Translations under genes and position numbers: made by a program
The notes under the pieces: generated by a model
Databases searched by the model: none
What the model saw: the letters and a program-made list of their open reading frames with translations, nothing else
What the model was told of the DNA's origin: nothing
Shown: positions 28,121-40,800 of the stretch, in pieces
Position numbering within the stretch: position 1 is the stretch's first letter
Layout of the letters: each line of letters begins with the position of its first letter
Source: Taeniopygia guttata
Taxonomy: Eukaryota > Chordata > Aves > Passeriformes > Estrildidae
NCBI RefSeq assembly: GCF_048771995.1
Contig: NC_133027.1
Span: 59,643,501 to 59,707,500 of the forward strand
DNA length: 64,000 bases
Direction of reading: 5' to 3'

Positions 28121-29451
28121 GGGCCCTGCCACAGGACCGGACACTTGGAGTCCCAGAGACAGCAGGAGCCAAGCACCCCAGATTTTCCCACCCTTAGACT
28201 GTGAGGGATAAAAGCCTAGAGGTTCCTTTGTTCTGGGTCCCTCCTTGGAGGCACCAGCTCAAGCTGTTATTTTCTTATTCAGTTATTCCACCATGATTAA
28301 ATGATTTTTAGGAACTAGAGTTCTGAGACTCTGCTGTGGGACCAAGGGTTGAGCTGGTAAGGAAACCTGGTCTGACTGTGTAGGTTAGGGGGTGTAGCTG
28401 CAAAAGGGCTTCTGTCCCAGCTCTGGAGTGTGAGTGTGACTGCCAGAGTGGCTCCTGGTTGGTCAGACAGGGAAGTGTCCTTAACTGTAGCTGTAGGAAG
28501 TTGCTATGAGTTTGTTCAAGGTCCCATGGACCCTGGCTGCTCCAGTCTGGTTTTGCACAGAAGAGTCTGTGTTATGATCATCTGCTAATGACTTGAAACC
28601 TTGCTTGAAACCTGAGAATGTGACACTCCTCAAAAATAGTGTCTGAACCTATTGTTACTATCAGGTTAATAGCTTTGTAATATGTAGAATGTAATTAATG
28701 CTTTAGTACACTAGCTGGTGCTCTGTACTAAGCTGTGCAATGGATGTGTAAGGTATGAATTCCTGTACTGGTTTGTATGTGCATTATACCTGCTTTTGTC
28801 ACCGAGCTTTCATTTTGGGAAGAGAGCATCTCAGTAAAAAAAAAAGATGAGCTGATTTTTTCATGTTTGAGATCAAATCCTCTACTAGTTATCAAGACTT
28901 TTCAGCTTTGGATCAAGGCAAGCTGAAGTTGTTTGTGCAAATCTGTGTGCATGTAGGGAGAGGAATGCTTACCAACTTAAACAAGTTTTGAATAACTGGC
29001 ATGGAGAGAGAGGTAGCAAAAATATGAGAAGGAAGGAAATAGAATGGAAATAAATGTAAAATTCTAGAATTTTGTTGTCAAGTATAAAAATAACTCTCTT
29101 CCACTATATGTCACAGTGGTATGCACTGATAGATACTTCTTGTTGCTAAACCAGCTGCAATCAATAAGCTTGTATGTTTTACCTCTGAGCTTCCTGGAAT
29201 CGCCATGGAATAAAAGCTGCATGTCAGATGCACAATGTCTCATGCTAGTTTGGGGCAGGTGGAAAAAAAGAAAAATAGGAAAATTACTCTCAGATGTTTA
29301 AGTAAATGAACAGAGTCTTGCTCTAATGTAGTATAAGTAAAATGTCTCTCTAGAATGTTGAGTTTAAACGCTGAAAAATGCCATTCTTGGGTGACAAGCT
29401 ACCTTACCACTCCTAATAATTTTAAAATAAAACTTCTGTTGTGATCTAGGA

Positions 29452-29937
29452 ATGACACTCCCTACTTTAGTGTTCCCCTCATCCCCCCAAGGCTCTCCCA
29501 AACCAGACTCCATTCTCTCACTCTCCAGAGCCTTCCTCTTCCAATTTCCTCCTCGGGGAGGAGGGGGGAGCTGAGAATTGGATGTACAAAATTATGAAAA
29601 TTATGGGTTGAGATAAGAACAGCAAAGAGATAAGAAAACAAACAGTAACACCAGCAACAGGAATAATAAAAGTATCCTAATGTGGGTGATTTGCATGTAA
29701 GAACAACAACAGCTCAGTGCAACATGGCATGATCTAGAGACAATGAACCAACAGGTTCCCTACCCTGCCATTATTTTTGTCCTGAATCCATGCCCTTCTT
29801 CCTGGAAGCAAATGTTCCTTATTTTCACTCTATGAGGTGGCAAAGAATAAGACCCTAGAGTGCCCACACAGCTCCAGGCTCTGCCTCCTTGTGGCTGTTG
29901 CAGAACAATTATCTCTGTGCTGGCCAAAACCAAGACA
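29452..29937 (-). mobile_element. Possible degenerate ERV LTR
   Basis: Read on the minus strand, the segment starts TGTCTTGGTTTTGGCCAGCA and contains TTATCTCAACCCAT. Both resemble blocks of the LTR at 42199-42779, which starts TGTGCTGATTTTGGCTGG and contains TTATCTCAACCCATGAG. It would end in CA near 29453. No TATA, poly(A) signal or target-site duplication could be seen and no internal viral sequence flanks it, so this is at best an old solo LTR with uncertain borders. Confidence 0.35.
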
Positions 29938-29980
29938 ACTGCTTAATTATTACTCTTTGAATAAAACAAGAACAATGCAG

Positions 29981-30007
29981 TAACAATAACAACAACAACA
30001 ACAAAAA
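29981..30007. repeat. Short (AAC)n microsatellite
   Basis: A run of AAC units (aacaacaacaacaacaac) at the edge of the LTR-like segment, ending in a short A run. It is simple sequence without evident function. Confidence 0.8.
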
Positions 30008-33000
30008 ATTAACAGCTCTAAAACATAAAGATTGCAATATTTGGAAGTCACCCACTAGAAACCAAAGGTATCATCTCAACCTGTGCTGTTTTCTGATTTC
30101 TTGTGCTTAGCATTAAAATGAGTAGAACAGATGCTTGGAAAGCTGAGCGGTTCTTTATTCACTAATATTGGCAAAGATGCAGTCCAAATTAATTGTGTGT
30201 TCACAACCTGACTAAAGGACTCTTTCTCTTTCCCTCGCATTCAGTACTTTCTTCTGTTTTCCTCCACCCCACCCTGGTTCATGCTCTGAGATGCTCTCAC
30301 TGAGGGTGCTGCTTACATGATTTGAAAGGTACTATTCTCCGATCATAGTTAGCTGTAAAGTTTTACAAAATATATATTTGTGAGCATGAAGAAATGAAGA
30401 GCCTGTGCCCACCTTAATTTTACACCTTTGGGAATTTACCATAAGGGTATATACAAGTCCCAAGGATTTCCTGAGGTCAAGGAACAAAATCCCATTGCAG
30501 CTTATTGCAGACAGAGGGCAAGAGAGAGATTCCTTGGGAAAATGAATCCCCAACACAAATGTGTTTTGAATTCAAAGGGATGGCTGATGTGGTCCATAAA
30601 ATGAAAGAAAATGAAACTCACAGAAGTAAAACGTTGTCCTAGTATGTCTGCAAGCATCCTGCAAGCCTACATGATAGCAGCAGGGTACTCCATCACAAAA
30701 AGCAAATCTATTTTATGAAGATTTTGTGTATTTCAGGGACTGATGCATCCAGGTAGGGATTGTGTTGCTATTTTTCAGTGAGGTAAACCCAAAGGGAGGA
30801 AGAAGAGAACACAGTACACTTCTGACAAGACTTACTGATTGGTATGAGCCACCTTTGGTTAACCCTGCTTCAGATGTCCAGGCTAGATGGGAAAAAAAAT
30901 TTTCAGGGCCCAGTACTAGAAAAAATATCTTATCAGCCAATCTATTCTCACATCTTACTAATGTGATGTCTAAATTGTGTCCGAATTTCTCCAGTGTGGA
31001 TTCTGTCAAGTGATACGCATTTGCCAAAGGTTTTCAATTTGACAGGATATATGCTATCACTCAATAGAAATGGAAAGTAATGAAATTTTTAAAGAATGCT
31101 TCAATGACCAAGAAAACGTTTTGCACCACAGATGCAATAATCCCCTGTACAAACCTGTAGCACCATATTTCCTTAACACTTCATGCAGAAACTAGAGAGG
31201 AAGAAACAGAGAGACTTCAAGAGAAATTGCCTGATCTGGATAGATGTTGGACTGACAAATGTGCTGAATTAATGTTCAGATCCGGGGGTAACATTAAGAA
31301 GTTATGAGTGTTACTGTGTGTCCCAAAACGCCAGCCTTTTTTTTTATGGTCATGTTGGAAGTCCTACAGATAGAAAGGTAAAGTGACTAAGATCTCCAAT
31401 CTATTTTTTACCTTAGTCTTTCATTTCTGGCTTTGTACCTCAAAGTCTGTCCTGCATTGTTGATAAAAACCTTTGTTCTTCACCTCAGCTGGTGTTACAG
31501 GTGAGAGTGCAGAATTGACTGGGGTGAGGTACCAAATCTTTTCTGTTATGGCATAATCAAATAAAGCAGGCAGTGTGAACAGCCCAAGAAACATACAGAT
31601 CAAAACATACAGATAAAAATATTTAGGAGACTGGGTCCTGGGTAGTTGTTCTTATTAGCAGCATCCCTAATTTATCTCCAGATCTTTCTTTTTACTATTT
31701 TCCTTAAAAGCAGAGGACAGAATGACAGGCAGAGCTCTCAAGAAACCGTAAATTATTATCATGGCCCCTTGGGAGACACTTTGTATCATAGTCATTCTGA
31801 CTCCCCGGAAGGCTAGTTCTGCTCTGGCACTGCCCAGATTAAGGAAAAGAAAAACAATCTGGTGAAGGCCAGATTCACTCAAATCCCAGGTGCAGTAAGT
31901 CTCACTCTGCCTTTGATCTTTTTCTCTGTTTGATAATATTTTCTCCAATGTACCTCAGGGCTGTGATTGTTGGACATTCTAAAGAGGAAATCAATGGGCA
32001 TAGATTTACAATTCTACAATATAAGGTTTTAAAATGGAATTACATTTCTATGAAATTCATCCTCTGCAGGGAGTAAGCAAAGAATGAGTTTCACCCAATA
32101 GTGACCCACAGTTCCAACTGAAGTCAGTGAGATTTTGGGAAGAGAAAAAATGAAATGTCTGTAACCAATGGGTCTAGTGATATTTCTGTAATAAGAAACA
32201 AGGGGGTTAAATGTAGGTCCAAACAGAAAAGAGAGCATATGGAGTCCTGGCAACTGAAACAGTCAGTGTAAATCCAGCTGTGTTTCATCAGGGAATAATT
32301 TGACCCTCGATTTTTCCATCATACATGGAGATAGAGAAATAAAAGAACTAAACAAGTTAAAGAAAATGACGTCATTATCCAAAGGGATAATTGTCTGTGC
32401 TGTACCTCCAGCACAGGGGAACAGCACGTGGGAAGGACTGAAGAGCTGCACTCAATACTTTTGTCAATTCCCTTATCTGCTTTTAATAGTGTGAAACTCT
32501 GGTTAGATTGTGCAGGTGGTGAAAATCATGACTTGAGGGATACAGGGACAAATCCTCACCGTGGTGCATGGCAACCCCAGAGCCAGGTACACTTGTGCTG
32601 CTTGCTGTGCTTCTGCTTACGCTGGAGGCTGCTGTGGAGCCCTGTGGAGATCCCCTTTGCCAGCTGAGAGCCCAAAGAATTGCAGGAATATCCGGTGGCA
32701 GCACAGAGCCCTGTACCTGGGGGATTCCTTGGCAGTCTCAAATATAACCCAATGATCATTTGAGATAAAATGCAGAAGAAAGAAGCACAACAAAGGATTA
32801 TTTCTTTCTCCACTTTCCAATAGCAAGGGACAGTAGTAGTGCGTGGGAAGTGCTGTCTTCAGGACTCCCCCTGGGATTTATTCAACTGGAGGTCACCAAG
32901 TCCTGGTTCTCCCTGCCCACCTTTGGGAGTATGAGTAGGAACTTGCAGTAACAGAATGTATTAAATTTATTAAAATGGCATAATAAGCTATTCCTGACCA

Positions 33001-34933
33001 AAAGGGGCACAGTAAGTCCTGCTGTGTCTCTAAAGATGTTTTATAAAGGCCAGAACCACACTGGGCTTGTGAGAAGAAGCTGCTTATAAGTGATTTGATC
33101 TGAAGCCAAGAGTTACAGTACAGGATGCTGCCTGTGGGTTCTTGCAGAAAGCAGACCAGGCAGTCACCCTATGTCTTTAGTGTGCCCAATCAAAAGTTTT
33201 GGAGTTTTAGAAATGAGAGCTTAAAGAAAATTTGTCTTTTAGGGTCAAGTCTGATCCGCCTCCGAATGAAAGGACACCAAAGTACTCCTGAGAGGGAGCA
33301 GTTCCCTACAACAATATCCAATGCATTATCCTTGCCAGTCTTTATTTGAAAAGGATAATGTTATAAGCCTACCTGAAATCAGAGGTTACAGGCCAGGAAC
33401 AGTAGGATTGTGAGCCTTCCAAGTATGAATCACATTACTAGCAATTTTTCCCTGAAGGGAGAAAAGTAAGAAGGTAGATAAGGAAGATAATAATGACTGC
33501 TTCTTAAAGTGCCATTAACCAATAAACATGTATGTTTCTTCTACTGGAAGCAAAGATAACGTATCTTTCCCCTTTCCTGAAGTGACCTGTCCTAAGTTTA
33601 ATGCTGACTTAAAACAAAATAATCTGTTCCAGGGTGCCAGTATTGAGGGGCCTCTGTCTGCAAGTCAGTCTTGCCTGGCATCTCTTTTCCCTCTTCATGG
33701 TGTGCTGGCTGCTCTCCATGGCCATCACTCAGGCTGCTCTCTCTCCTTGTACCTTTAGTACCTGCTTTGGCCAAGTCCCAAAACTTAGATTCAATGTCAT
33801 TATTCTAGGGTTTGGGAATGACTGTTTGTACTCAACATAAACTCATGGGAAACTCTTCAGTAGCTGCTGAAAATTCTGAGCCTTGTCTCAGCTTTTCTGG
33901 CCTCTAATGTCTGCATCGCAGTCCTGGAGTTAATACCCTCTCTCTGGCACAGTGTTATTGAGCCTGCTCTTCAGTATGCTCTATCTAATGAATACATTTT
34001 CCCTTTTCACAAAAATGCTTCACAAATATGAGAGAACAGTACAGACAGAACAAACATATTTCAAGGTGTCCTATAGATATTTTCTTGCTTATTCCCTCTT
34101 TGTTCTACCAGTTGTCAACATAGTGTTCCTTCTTGTTTTAGATCCAAGCCCTTGTTGAAATTTGAGAAAATCTATAAAAGTTCATTCATTTCAGGCCTTA
34201 TCCAGGATTACAAGTATATCTCTGGGCTTTTTACAACAGCAATAATGCAGGTGCTCAGTTGCAAACTGAGTGAAGTTTCCTGAAGTAACTGTCCTCTTCT
34301 TAGAAATATACGAAAAAAAATCACATCTTTCCATCCTGTGAAACCATGTGGGAGAGAAAGCAATCCTAGACACGGATTTTGTTTTTCTGTTTGGTTTATT
34401 TTCATATTTTGTAGGCCTTGAAAACATTTCTAAAAGAGCTAGAAATTTACTGTTCTTAATGGCAGATTAATCCATCTTTAAATTGGCCATTGGGGATAGA
34501 AAATATTCAAAAGGTTTAGTATTATGAATGGCTATCTCTGACCATAATGATTTAGGATGTAGTCATTTACATTAATTACTGTGAGGATTTAAACTATCTG
34601 TTACTCAGCAGTAAAAGGCTGGGAAGTGTTCTCATGTTGTAATAAATACAGAGCTTACTCTATCAAGAACATAGCAGAGGGTATATTGCTGATTTAATAG
34701 GTGAGTTTGCAAACACGTACACACAGAACGTAAAGGTCTATAACCAGAAGGACAAGTCTGCATAAATCCAAACCTCCTATTGCCCAGAGAAGGAAATGCT
34801 TGGCAGTTTTATAACACTTGGAGCTGGTAGGTGGCTGATTCTGGGAAACGCTAAAGATTTGCCTTGGTACAGAAGCTGATACTAAATATAAGTTATTTTC
34901 TGGATGTTGTTGAATTATCCAAATTAAACAAGT

Positions 34934-35057
34934 AACAACAACAACAACAACAACAACAACAAACCAAAACCCAAAAATCCAAAAAACCCAACAAAAACCC
35001 CCAAAATCAAAAAACAACATCGAAAAACCCACAAAATCCAACAAAACACCAAAAAAT
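34934..35057. repeat. (AAC)n microsatellite grading into an A/C-only tract
   Basis: Roughly ten AAC units are followed by about 90 bp made almost entirely of A and C (blocks such as caaaaaaccc). One strand is therefore nearly free of G and T. The tract ends about 175 bp before the MYCT1 exon 2 acceptor. On the minus strand it is a G/T tract that reads as a spurious poly-valine and glycine/phenylalanine-rich ORF. Confidence 0.9.
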
Positions 35058-35233
35058 GCTGTGTAATAAGAGCAGCCTCAACTGTTGTGTTTGTGTTGGG
35101 AAGTTCATGTGTTACAAAGACCTAAGGGCCATTTCATATTTTAAGGAGGCTGCCATTTAAAATTAATTTTCTTGCAGGAATATCCTTCAGAGTTACTTCA
35201 TTAACTTAGAGATTAATTTTTGTTGTATTTCAG

Positions 35234-35766
35234 AGCAGATAACAATAGCCTTCACAGTGTCCATGGTGATTGGACTGGTGATTGGAGGGATCATCTGGGC
35301 ATTTTTCACCTGCTTGTCCCGTCGCAGAGCTAGTGCCCACATTTCCCAGGGGAGCCCCTCATCCTTCAGCCGTCGGTCCAGACCTTCCTCCCATGGCCAC
35401 GCTGCCGGCAGGACTGGATTTTACCGCAACAGCAGCTGTGAACGTCGGAGCAACCTCAGCCTGGCCAGCCTCACCTTCCAGCGGCAAGCCTCCTTGGAGC
35501 AGGCCAACTCTTTCCCCAGGAAGTCAAGCTTCCGTGCATCCACCTTCCACCCTTTTCTGCAGTGTCCTCCCCTGCCCGTGGAGACGAACAGTCAGCTGAT
35601 CACCCTCACTCCCACAAATACCACCACAACCCTTGTGGGAAGCACCACCAACAGCTTGAGTCGACCTGAATTCCACTGGTCTAACAACAACCTCCGCATC
35701 TGCCACTCCACGCAAACCCCACCTCCCGCCTATGAAACCATCATAAAAGCTTTCCCAGAATCCTGA
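35234..35766 (+). CDS. MYCT1: Myc target protein 1, coding exon 2 (terminal)
   Basis: This exon encodes residues 18-194 and the stop TGA at 35764-35766. MYCT1 is a single-pass membrane protein regulated by MYC. A transmembrane segment runs over about residues 20-45 (ITIAFTVSMVIGLVIGGIIW, then AFFTC), followed by a basic stop-transfer sequence SRRR at 46-49. The cytoplasmic tail has a Ser/Arg-rich part, then the highly conserved core from GFYR through CERRSNLSLASLTFQRQAS to FHPFLQCPPLPVE, which I recognise as near-identical to mammalian MYCT1. The C-terminus PPPAYETIIKAFPES contains a PPxY motif (P181-Y184), a ligand for WW domains such as those of NEDD4-type ligases. The 194-residue length is close to the 187-residue human short form. 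The Thr-rich linker before the C-terminus is the most divergent part. The acceptor is tatttcag|AG. Confidence 0.97.
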
Positions 35767-36965
35767 GCTTCGTCCTCGCTGCAAACACACCTGTGCATCT
35801 TAGAAGGAATCTCAATTATCTCAGCAATTTTCTGTGCATGATGAAGATCTCTAAGAAGTCTCCAGCTGCAGTTGCAGTTGCTTACTTTGCCAAGAGGCGA
35901 ATAGAAGTGATTTCATGGAGCCCAACATTCCACTATCTGAGAGATCACTTGTCTTTGCACTGCTAGCTTTTATTTACTGCTCTGCTGTAAGCTTGTATAT
36001 TTATATTGTTATATCTTTAATTGCAGCTATTGTCTCTTTATTTTAGAGGGAAAAATGCTGCCACATAAAAATGACAATTTCTTGAAGAAACAGATAATAC
36101 TAGAAATTACTGATATACACAGCACATCAATGCAAATTTCACTATTCCTTTTTTTTTTAAGAAGTTTTGATTTTACATGTTTTTGTTACATTTTCAGAGA
36201 GCACCTCCTGTTACCCACCTTCTTGCTATAATCCCAGAAGAGCTTCAGTCTGAGGAACCTTAGACACAGACCTCATAGAGGATGCAGTCCTGGCTGCTGT
36301 AGACCTCCTGTTCTGTTGTTTGCAAAGATCTGATCAGAAAAGACTCCAAGACTCCATATTAAGGATGCTTGTTTGAAATTCCCCACAGAGTGGGAAAAAA
36401 AATTTGTCAAGTATATATAGCTTCATGCACAAAGAAGTTTTGAAAAATATACTAAATACATGATTACAATTATAAAGAATTTTCTGTCTGCAACCAGCAG
36501 AACAGGTAGTCATGTTTTAATACCCAATGAGGCTGTATGGGCAGAACTCCTCATGTTTCATTTTTCTAGTTCTGGCTATCCAGATAAGCAGTATGAATGA
36601 CAACTATTTTTTAATTAGGTTTCCTGATTTCCTATGGGATTAGTCATTTCCTTATTTCAAATGTTTTTTCTCAAATTGTACCAATGTTTAATTCTTTCTT
36701 TTATTCACTGAAATCTCGTCTTTCACAAAAACAAGATTTCAGACATCTGTGGCTGAATACAGGGATTGTATAATGAATTGGGATAGGAAGATAAAGATGA
36801 AGTATTTAGTTGAGCCTTACATGTATTCTTGACTTTTATATGTGTGTCATGCTGAGCTAACCCCTGGCTTAGTAGAGACTAATTGCACTGATATGACAAA
36901 TGTTCAGGATTTGGAAATAACAGACACAAATGGGACCAAAATTAAATCTTATTGTATCAGTTTCC
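35767..36965 (+). other. MYCT1: MYCT1 3' UTR, probable
   Basis: The sequence after the MYCT1 stop is AT-rich and non-coding. The first plausible poly(A) signal is ATTAAA at 36941-36946, followed by a T-rich stretch, which would give a 3' UTR of about 1.2 kb. Canonical AATAAA hexamers occur only further on, at 38411-38416 and 38452-38457, so a longer 3' UTR running through the GAAA microsatellite to about 38.45 kb is possible. Transcript data are needed to choose. Confidence 0.5.
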
Positions 36966-37611
36966 TGTTAAATTTTTCATGTTCAAATTAAGGGTAAAGA
37001 ATTTCCACAATTGGAGGAGTGTCCACACTTGCACACTCCACACTTGCAAATATGCCAGTTGTTTCTAAAAGACTTGGGTGACACCAGCCTCAGGACTCCT
37101 GATTCTGAGGGGGCTTCTGCAGGGAGAACAAGTTCTTGTTTCTCTTCTGGGAGTGACAAAGATTCAGCAGAATGGGCAAAATGCTCAACATCTCCCAAGT
37201 TTCCCAGGCTTTTGGAGACTGGCAGCAAGCATCCCTTTGCTGAGGTCAACATCCTCCGGGAAGCACTGGCATTAATCTCTGATCCACAGTATTCCAGCCC
37301 AATAGCCACCCATTTGCAAACAATGCTACAAACATTGAGCTTACAAGCAATGCTTACTGTAAACAAGTATTCCTTATTGTAAAGTCAAATTATTTTGCAT
37401 ACTACTTACTGACTGGATTTCATTATTTTATTTTTAGTGTGCAGCACATCTGGAGAGATGTATGTCATTGCTAGAAAAACAACCATTTACAGAGTTTACA
37501 GAGCATTTCACTGCAGACACTATGGGTTCTAGCACACCCAGAACTTGCTGATAAGATTGTAACACTGCATTTGGCTGATCACAGCCTACAGACTTAAAAT
37601 AGCAGTCTTCT
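36966..37611. other. Downstream MYCT1 flank or distal 3' UTR with overlapping open frames
   Basis: Unusually, both strands carry an open frame of more than 120 codons here (+ at 37011-37382, - at 36983-37366). Neither matches a protein I know and neither has splice or promoter context. The segment is moderately GC-rich for the area. It is most likely non-coding. Confidence 0.35.
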
Positions 37612-37625
37612 GAAGAAAGAAAGAA

Positions 37626-37721
<96 letters not shown>

Positions 37722-37725
37722 AGGA

Positions 37726-37809
<84 letters not shown>

Positions 37810-37868
37810 AAAAGAAAGAAAGAAAGAAAGAAAAGAAAGAAAAGAAAAGAAAAGAAAGAGAAAGAAAG
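37612..37868. repeat. (GAAA)n tetranucleotide microsatellite, about 257 bp
   Basis: About 60 GAAA units with a few interruptions: a GGAAA near 37721, and AAAAG variants at the start and after 37809. The + strand is pure purine, so the tract can form triplex or other non-B structures and is expected to be highly length-polymorphic. It lies about 1.85 kb after the MYCT1 stop codon. Confidence 0.98.
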
Positions 37869-40800
37869 TTAGTTATGCTTTTTCATTCATTAATAATTTT
37901 TTTCACATTTAGTCTGGTGAATTTCATTGCATGAAAAAATATGTTAAAAATGTTCTTCCTATAGAATAGCTGATGCAGCCTATTCTAACCTACCTACAAA
38001 AAGCAGAATTCAAGCCTGCTCCCTTTGGTGGGTTTGATGGACTGTGGAAGAGACAACTTACCCTACCAGCTGTGTACCCAGTGTGCACCCAGCTGGCCAA
38101 AACTGCTTGTTCCTTGAGAGTGAAATAATTTTAGATGAGTACATTTTTACTGTTGGATTACAAGTGCACGTTACATTACAGTAGAACTTTCCATAGTGCA
38201 ATTATTACATAAATTTTACATGTATTACACTGTATTTAGCAAACATTGTAAAGAGGGAAGCTTAAATGTACTGTATTTTTTTTTTCCTCCTGAAATCTGC
38301 ACTGGACATCGAAACATTTCTTATGTGCCCTGGATTAGGGAGACTAAAACCACACATGTTTGGTGTATAGCCAATATAGTCAGATGACTAAAACTTGTTT
38401 TCACATGTGAAATAAATGTTTTGCAAGCATTCAGGAAGCTTCAGAATGTGGAATAAAGTTAGATGCTATAATCTCAAGCTCATGTTTTTTCTTAATGATG
38501 AATGCGGTGATTTGCATAAAAGTTCCTTTAAAAGGAAGAGTATTATCTTTAATTATGTGAAGTGATACTGTTAGAAATGTGAATGAGGACTCCCTCCTTC
38601 CTTTGCTTCTGTTGGGAAACACCCCAAAAATGAAGATGTTATTTGACGTCAGGGTCAGAATTTGCCCTATGAGAACAGCTTCAAACGATTACAAGTGAGA
38701 AGGTTTCTCACAAATAGCAGTGCTTACAGATGTTAAATCCACTGGTTTATAAGTACTTCAGCTTCAATTCACATTGTATTTGAGCAAATGCTTGCTTTAA
38801 GCAAAAGGGCAATCACTATAAGGTTCATGATTAAATGGACTCATGCACATTTTATTACATTAGGACCAAAGCACGCTGCACAGGACCAACTCCCAGATTA
38901 ACACTGGGATTCAGGAACCATTGTGTGTTTGATATGCAAAAATATTATATTTGCTTAATGTAGTAATCTTTTATTTCAATGTAAAATACTAGAAAGAAGA
39001 GTTGAATTACAAGTGTGTTACCGCAGATTTCAAAATTTCAGAGCATTCACAAGCATAATTTGAGCTTGACAATTATTTTGCATGTAATACAATTAAAATG
39101 GTGCTACCAGAATCACGTAGGGACTGATAGGCAGAACTTTGATCAACATCCAGATATCCTGACACCTTGTTCTGAGTAAGCAGAACTACTTCCCCTCTTC
39201 ATTAAGAGTAATGCAATCCTGTGTTCACAAAAAGTCACTCCAGTTATGGGTTCATACAGAAAGCAAAACTTGATAGCTGTTTGTCAGAGAATATTTATGT
39301 TCTATCTTATTTACAAAAGTAGCTCATGATATATTCCTTGACCTTTCCTCATTGAAGATCTGCTGACCACCTCTTCAGACAGCTACTGATGACCATACTG
39401 TAACACACTGAACATGCAGTGTTTTTGCCAAATCACATTTTAAACTTCACTTGTAATTTATCATGAAGCTTTTGAATCATCTCAAAATCCATTCTTAAGT
39501 ATAAACTGAAAACTATGCTCGCTAGAAATATCCTCTCAGAGGGAAAATGACACATGCCAGATCCCTAACCTATAAGCATTTGATAAAATTAGATGATGTC
39601 TATGATGCAGTACAGCTTCTAGAAAAAAAAAAAAAAAAAAGAAGATACTAATTAGAAATTTACCTCTGCCCTAAAGAAAAAGGCTTCAAAATAATATTAC
39701 TTCAAAATACTGAGAACAGTATTTTAGAAACTAAACTTACAAAGTCTTAAAACTCAAGGAAAATACCTGTATCTTCATTTGGGACTCTTAATAAAAGTTA
39801 ATTGTTAAAGGGCTTGAGTATTTTGAGATCCTGTATGACTTTGGATATTTACCTTTCTGAATGTCAAAAAGGATGACAAGATCCTAATCTCTTTTTCAAT
39901 CTAATATTATTGGCTACAACTGACTCAGTATTTTTCAGTCAGCTGGTCTAGAGAGTTCTGAGATAAGTACTGCAGCACTCAATAGGTGAACTACTGCTGG
40001 CAGCAGCTCTTTTTGAAGCACACAAAGAACAAACTGCCTCACACGTAGCGGCAACAACAGCAGTGTCTCCACTAAAGATCTCTGGCCTCACTGTGCCAGG
40101 TGGGGTCTGTGCATTATTCCGCGCTTTTGCCCTCAAACAGTTTGCAGGTTAAGGAAGCAACTCTGGAGGAATCTGGTTTGTGAGTCGTGTTTCTGCTTTT
40201 GACTTTTGTGAAAGCTTTTGGCTTCCATCAGGTTTCTGACGACACTGGTGCATGACTGTGGCCAACGCCTGATGGGCATGGACTGGATTGAGGAGCTATT
40301 TCAGTGAACATGTTTCCTGTCTGCATTCCCGGAGACATTCTGCATCAGAGACATGTTTTCATCTATTTAGCAGCAGAATCAAGTGATTGTGTGCTGAGGG
40401 CTGTGAAGGAGCAGTTGCCCTATTTTAGAGCAAGGAGTTCTTTTAAACAAGAGTAGCTTAATCACGAAAGGGATTACGCACAGTGATGGGACTGAGATAG
40501 CAGGAAATTGGATTTGCTGATTTAGGACATAACCATCTGATGTGCCTATGACTAGGAACAGTATGGAAAGGCACTGGAATGTAAAATTATTCCTGTCTAG
40601 TTCATGTTGGACCTGCATCCATATCAATCCACTTTATTTTATAGCAGCATGTTGATGTGTATGAAGGAAGGATGATGCTGCTCCCTTGTTCTAACTTAAG
40701 AAGAGCACAAACCACAGCTGGCAGTGATATGCATTTCTTTGATATGTATGGAGAAGTTGCTCAGGATTAATTGCACATTGAAATGGGATGAATCTCCTAG

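Larger units (their letters stand above)
14148..35233 (+). other. MYCT1: MYCT1 intron 1 (about 21 kb)
   Basis: Bounded by GTAAGG at 14148 and a pyrimidine-rich acceptor ending tttcag at 35233. It is phase 1. No other gene was recognised inside. It contains an imperfect hairpin at 14408-14470, a small hairpin at 18613-18647, a CR1 tail at 25163-25247, a TATA-containing GC-richer block near 28.0-28.3 kb, an LTR-like segment at 29452-29937, and AAC-rich simple repeats including one about 180 bp before exon 2. A GC-richer unclassified patch lies at about 17.9-18.5 kb. Other stretches are AT-rich with no visible features. Confidence 0.85.

Noticed and set aside
33634-33840. Hydrophobic frame considered as MYCT1 exon 1 because it lies nearer exon 2
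   Set aside because: It lacks the NNT and WP..FW residues and a phase 1 donor. The exon at 14096-14147 matches on all three.
34694-35044. 116-codon minus-strand frame with a poly-Val stretch
   Set aside because: It is the translation of the AAC/A-C simple repeat.
39948-40136. Ala/Ser-rich minus-strand open frame
   Set aside because: It is short and unsupported. Both strands are open by chance and no family is recognised.
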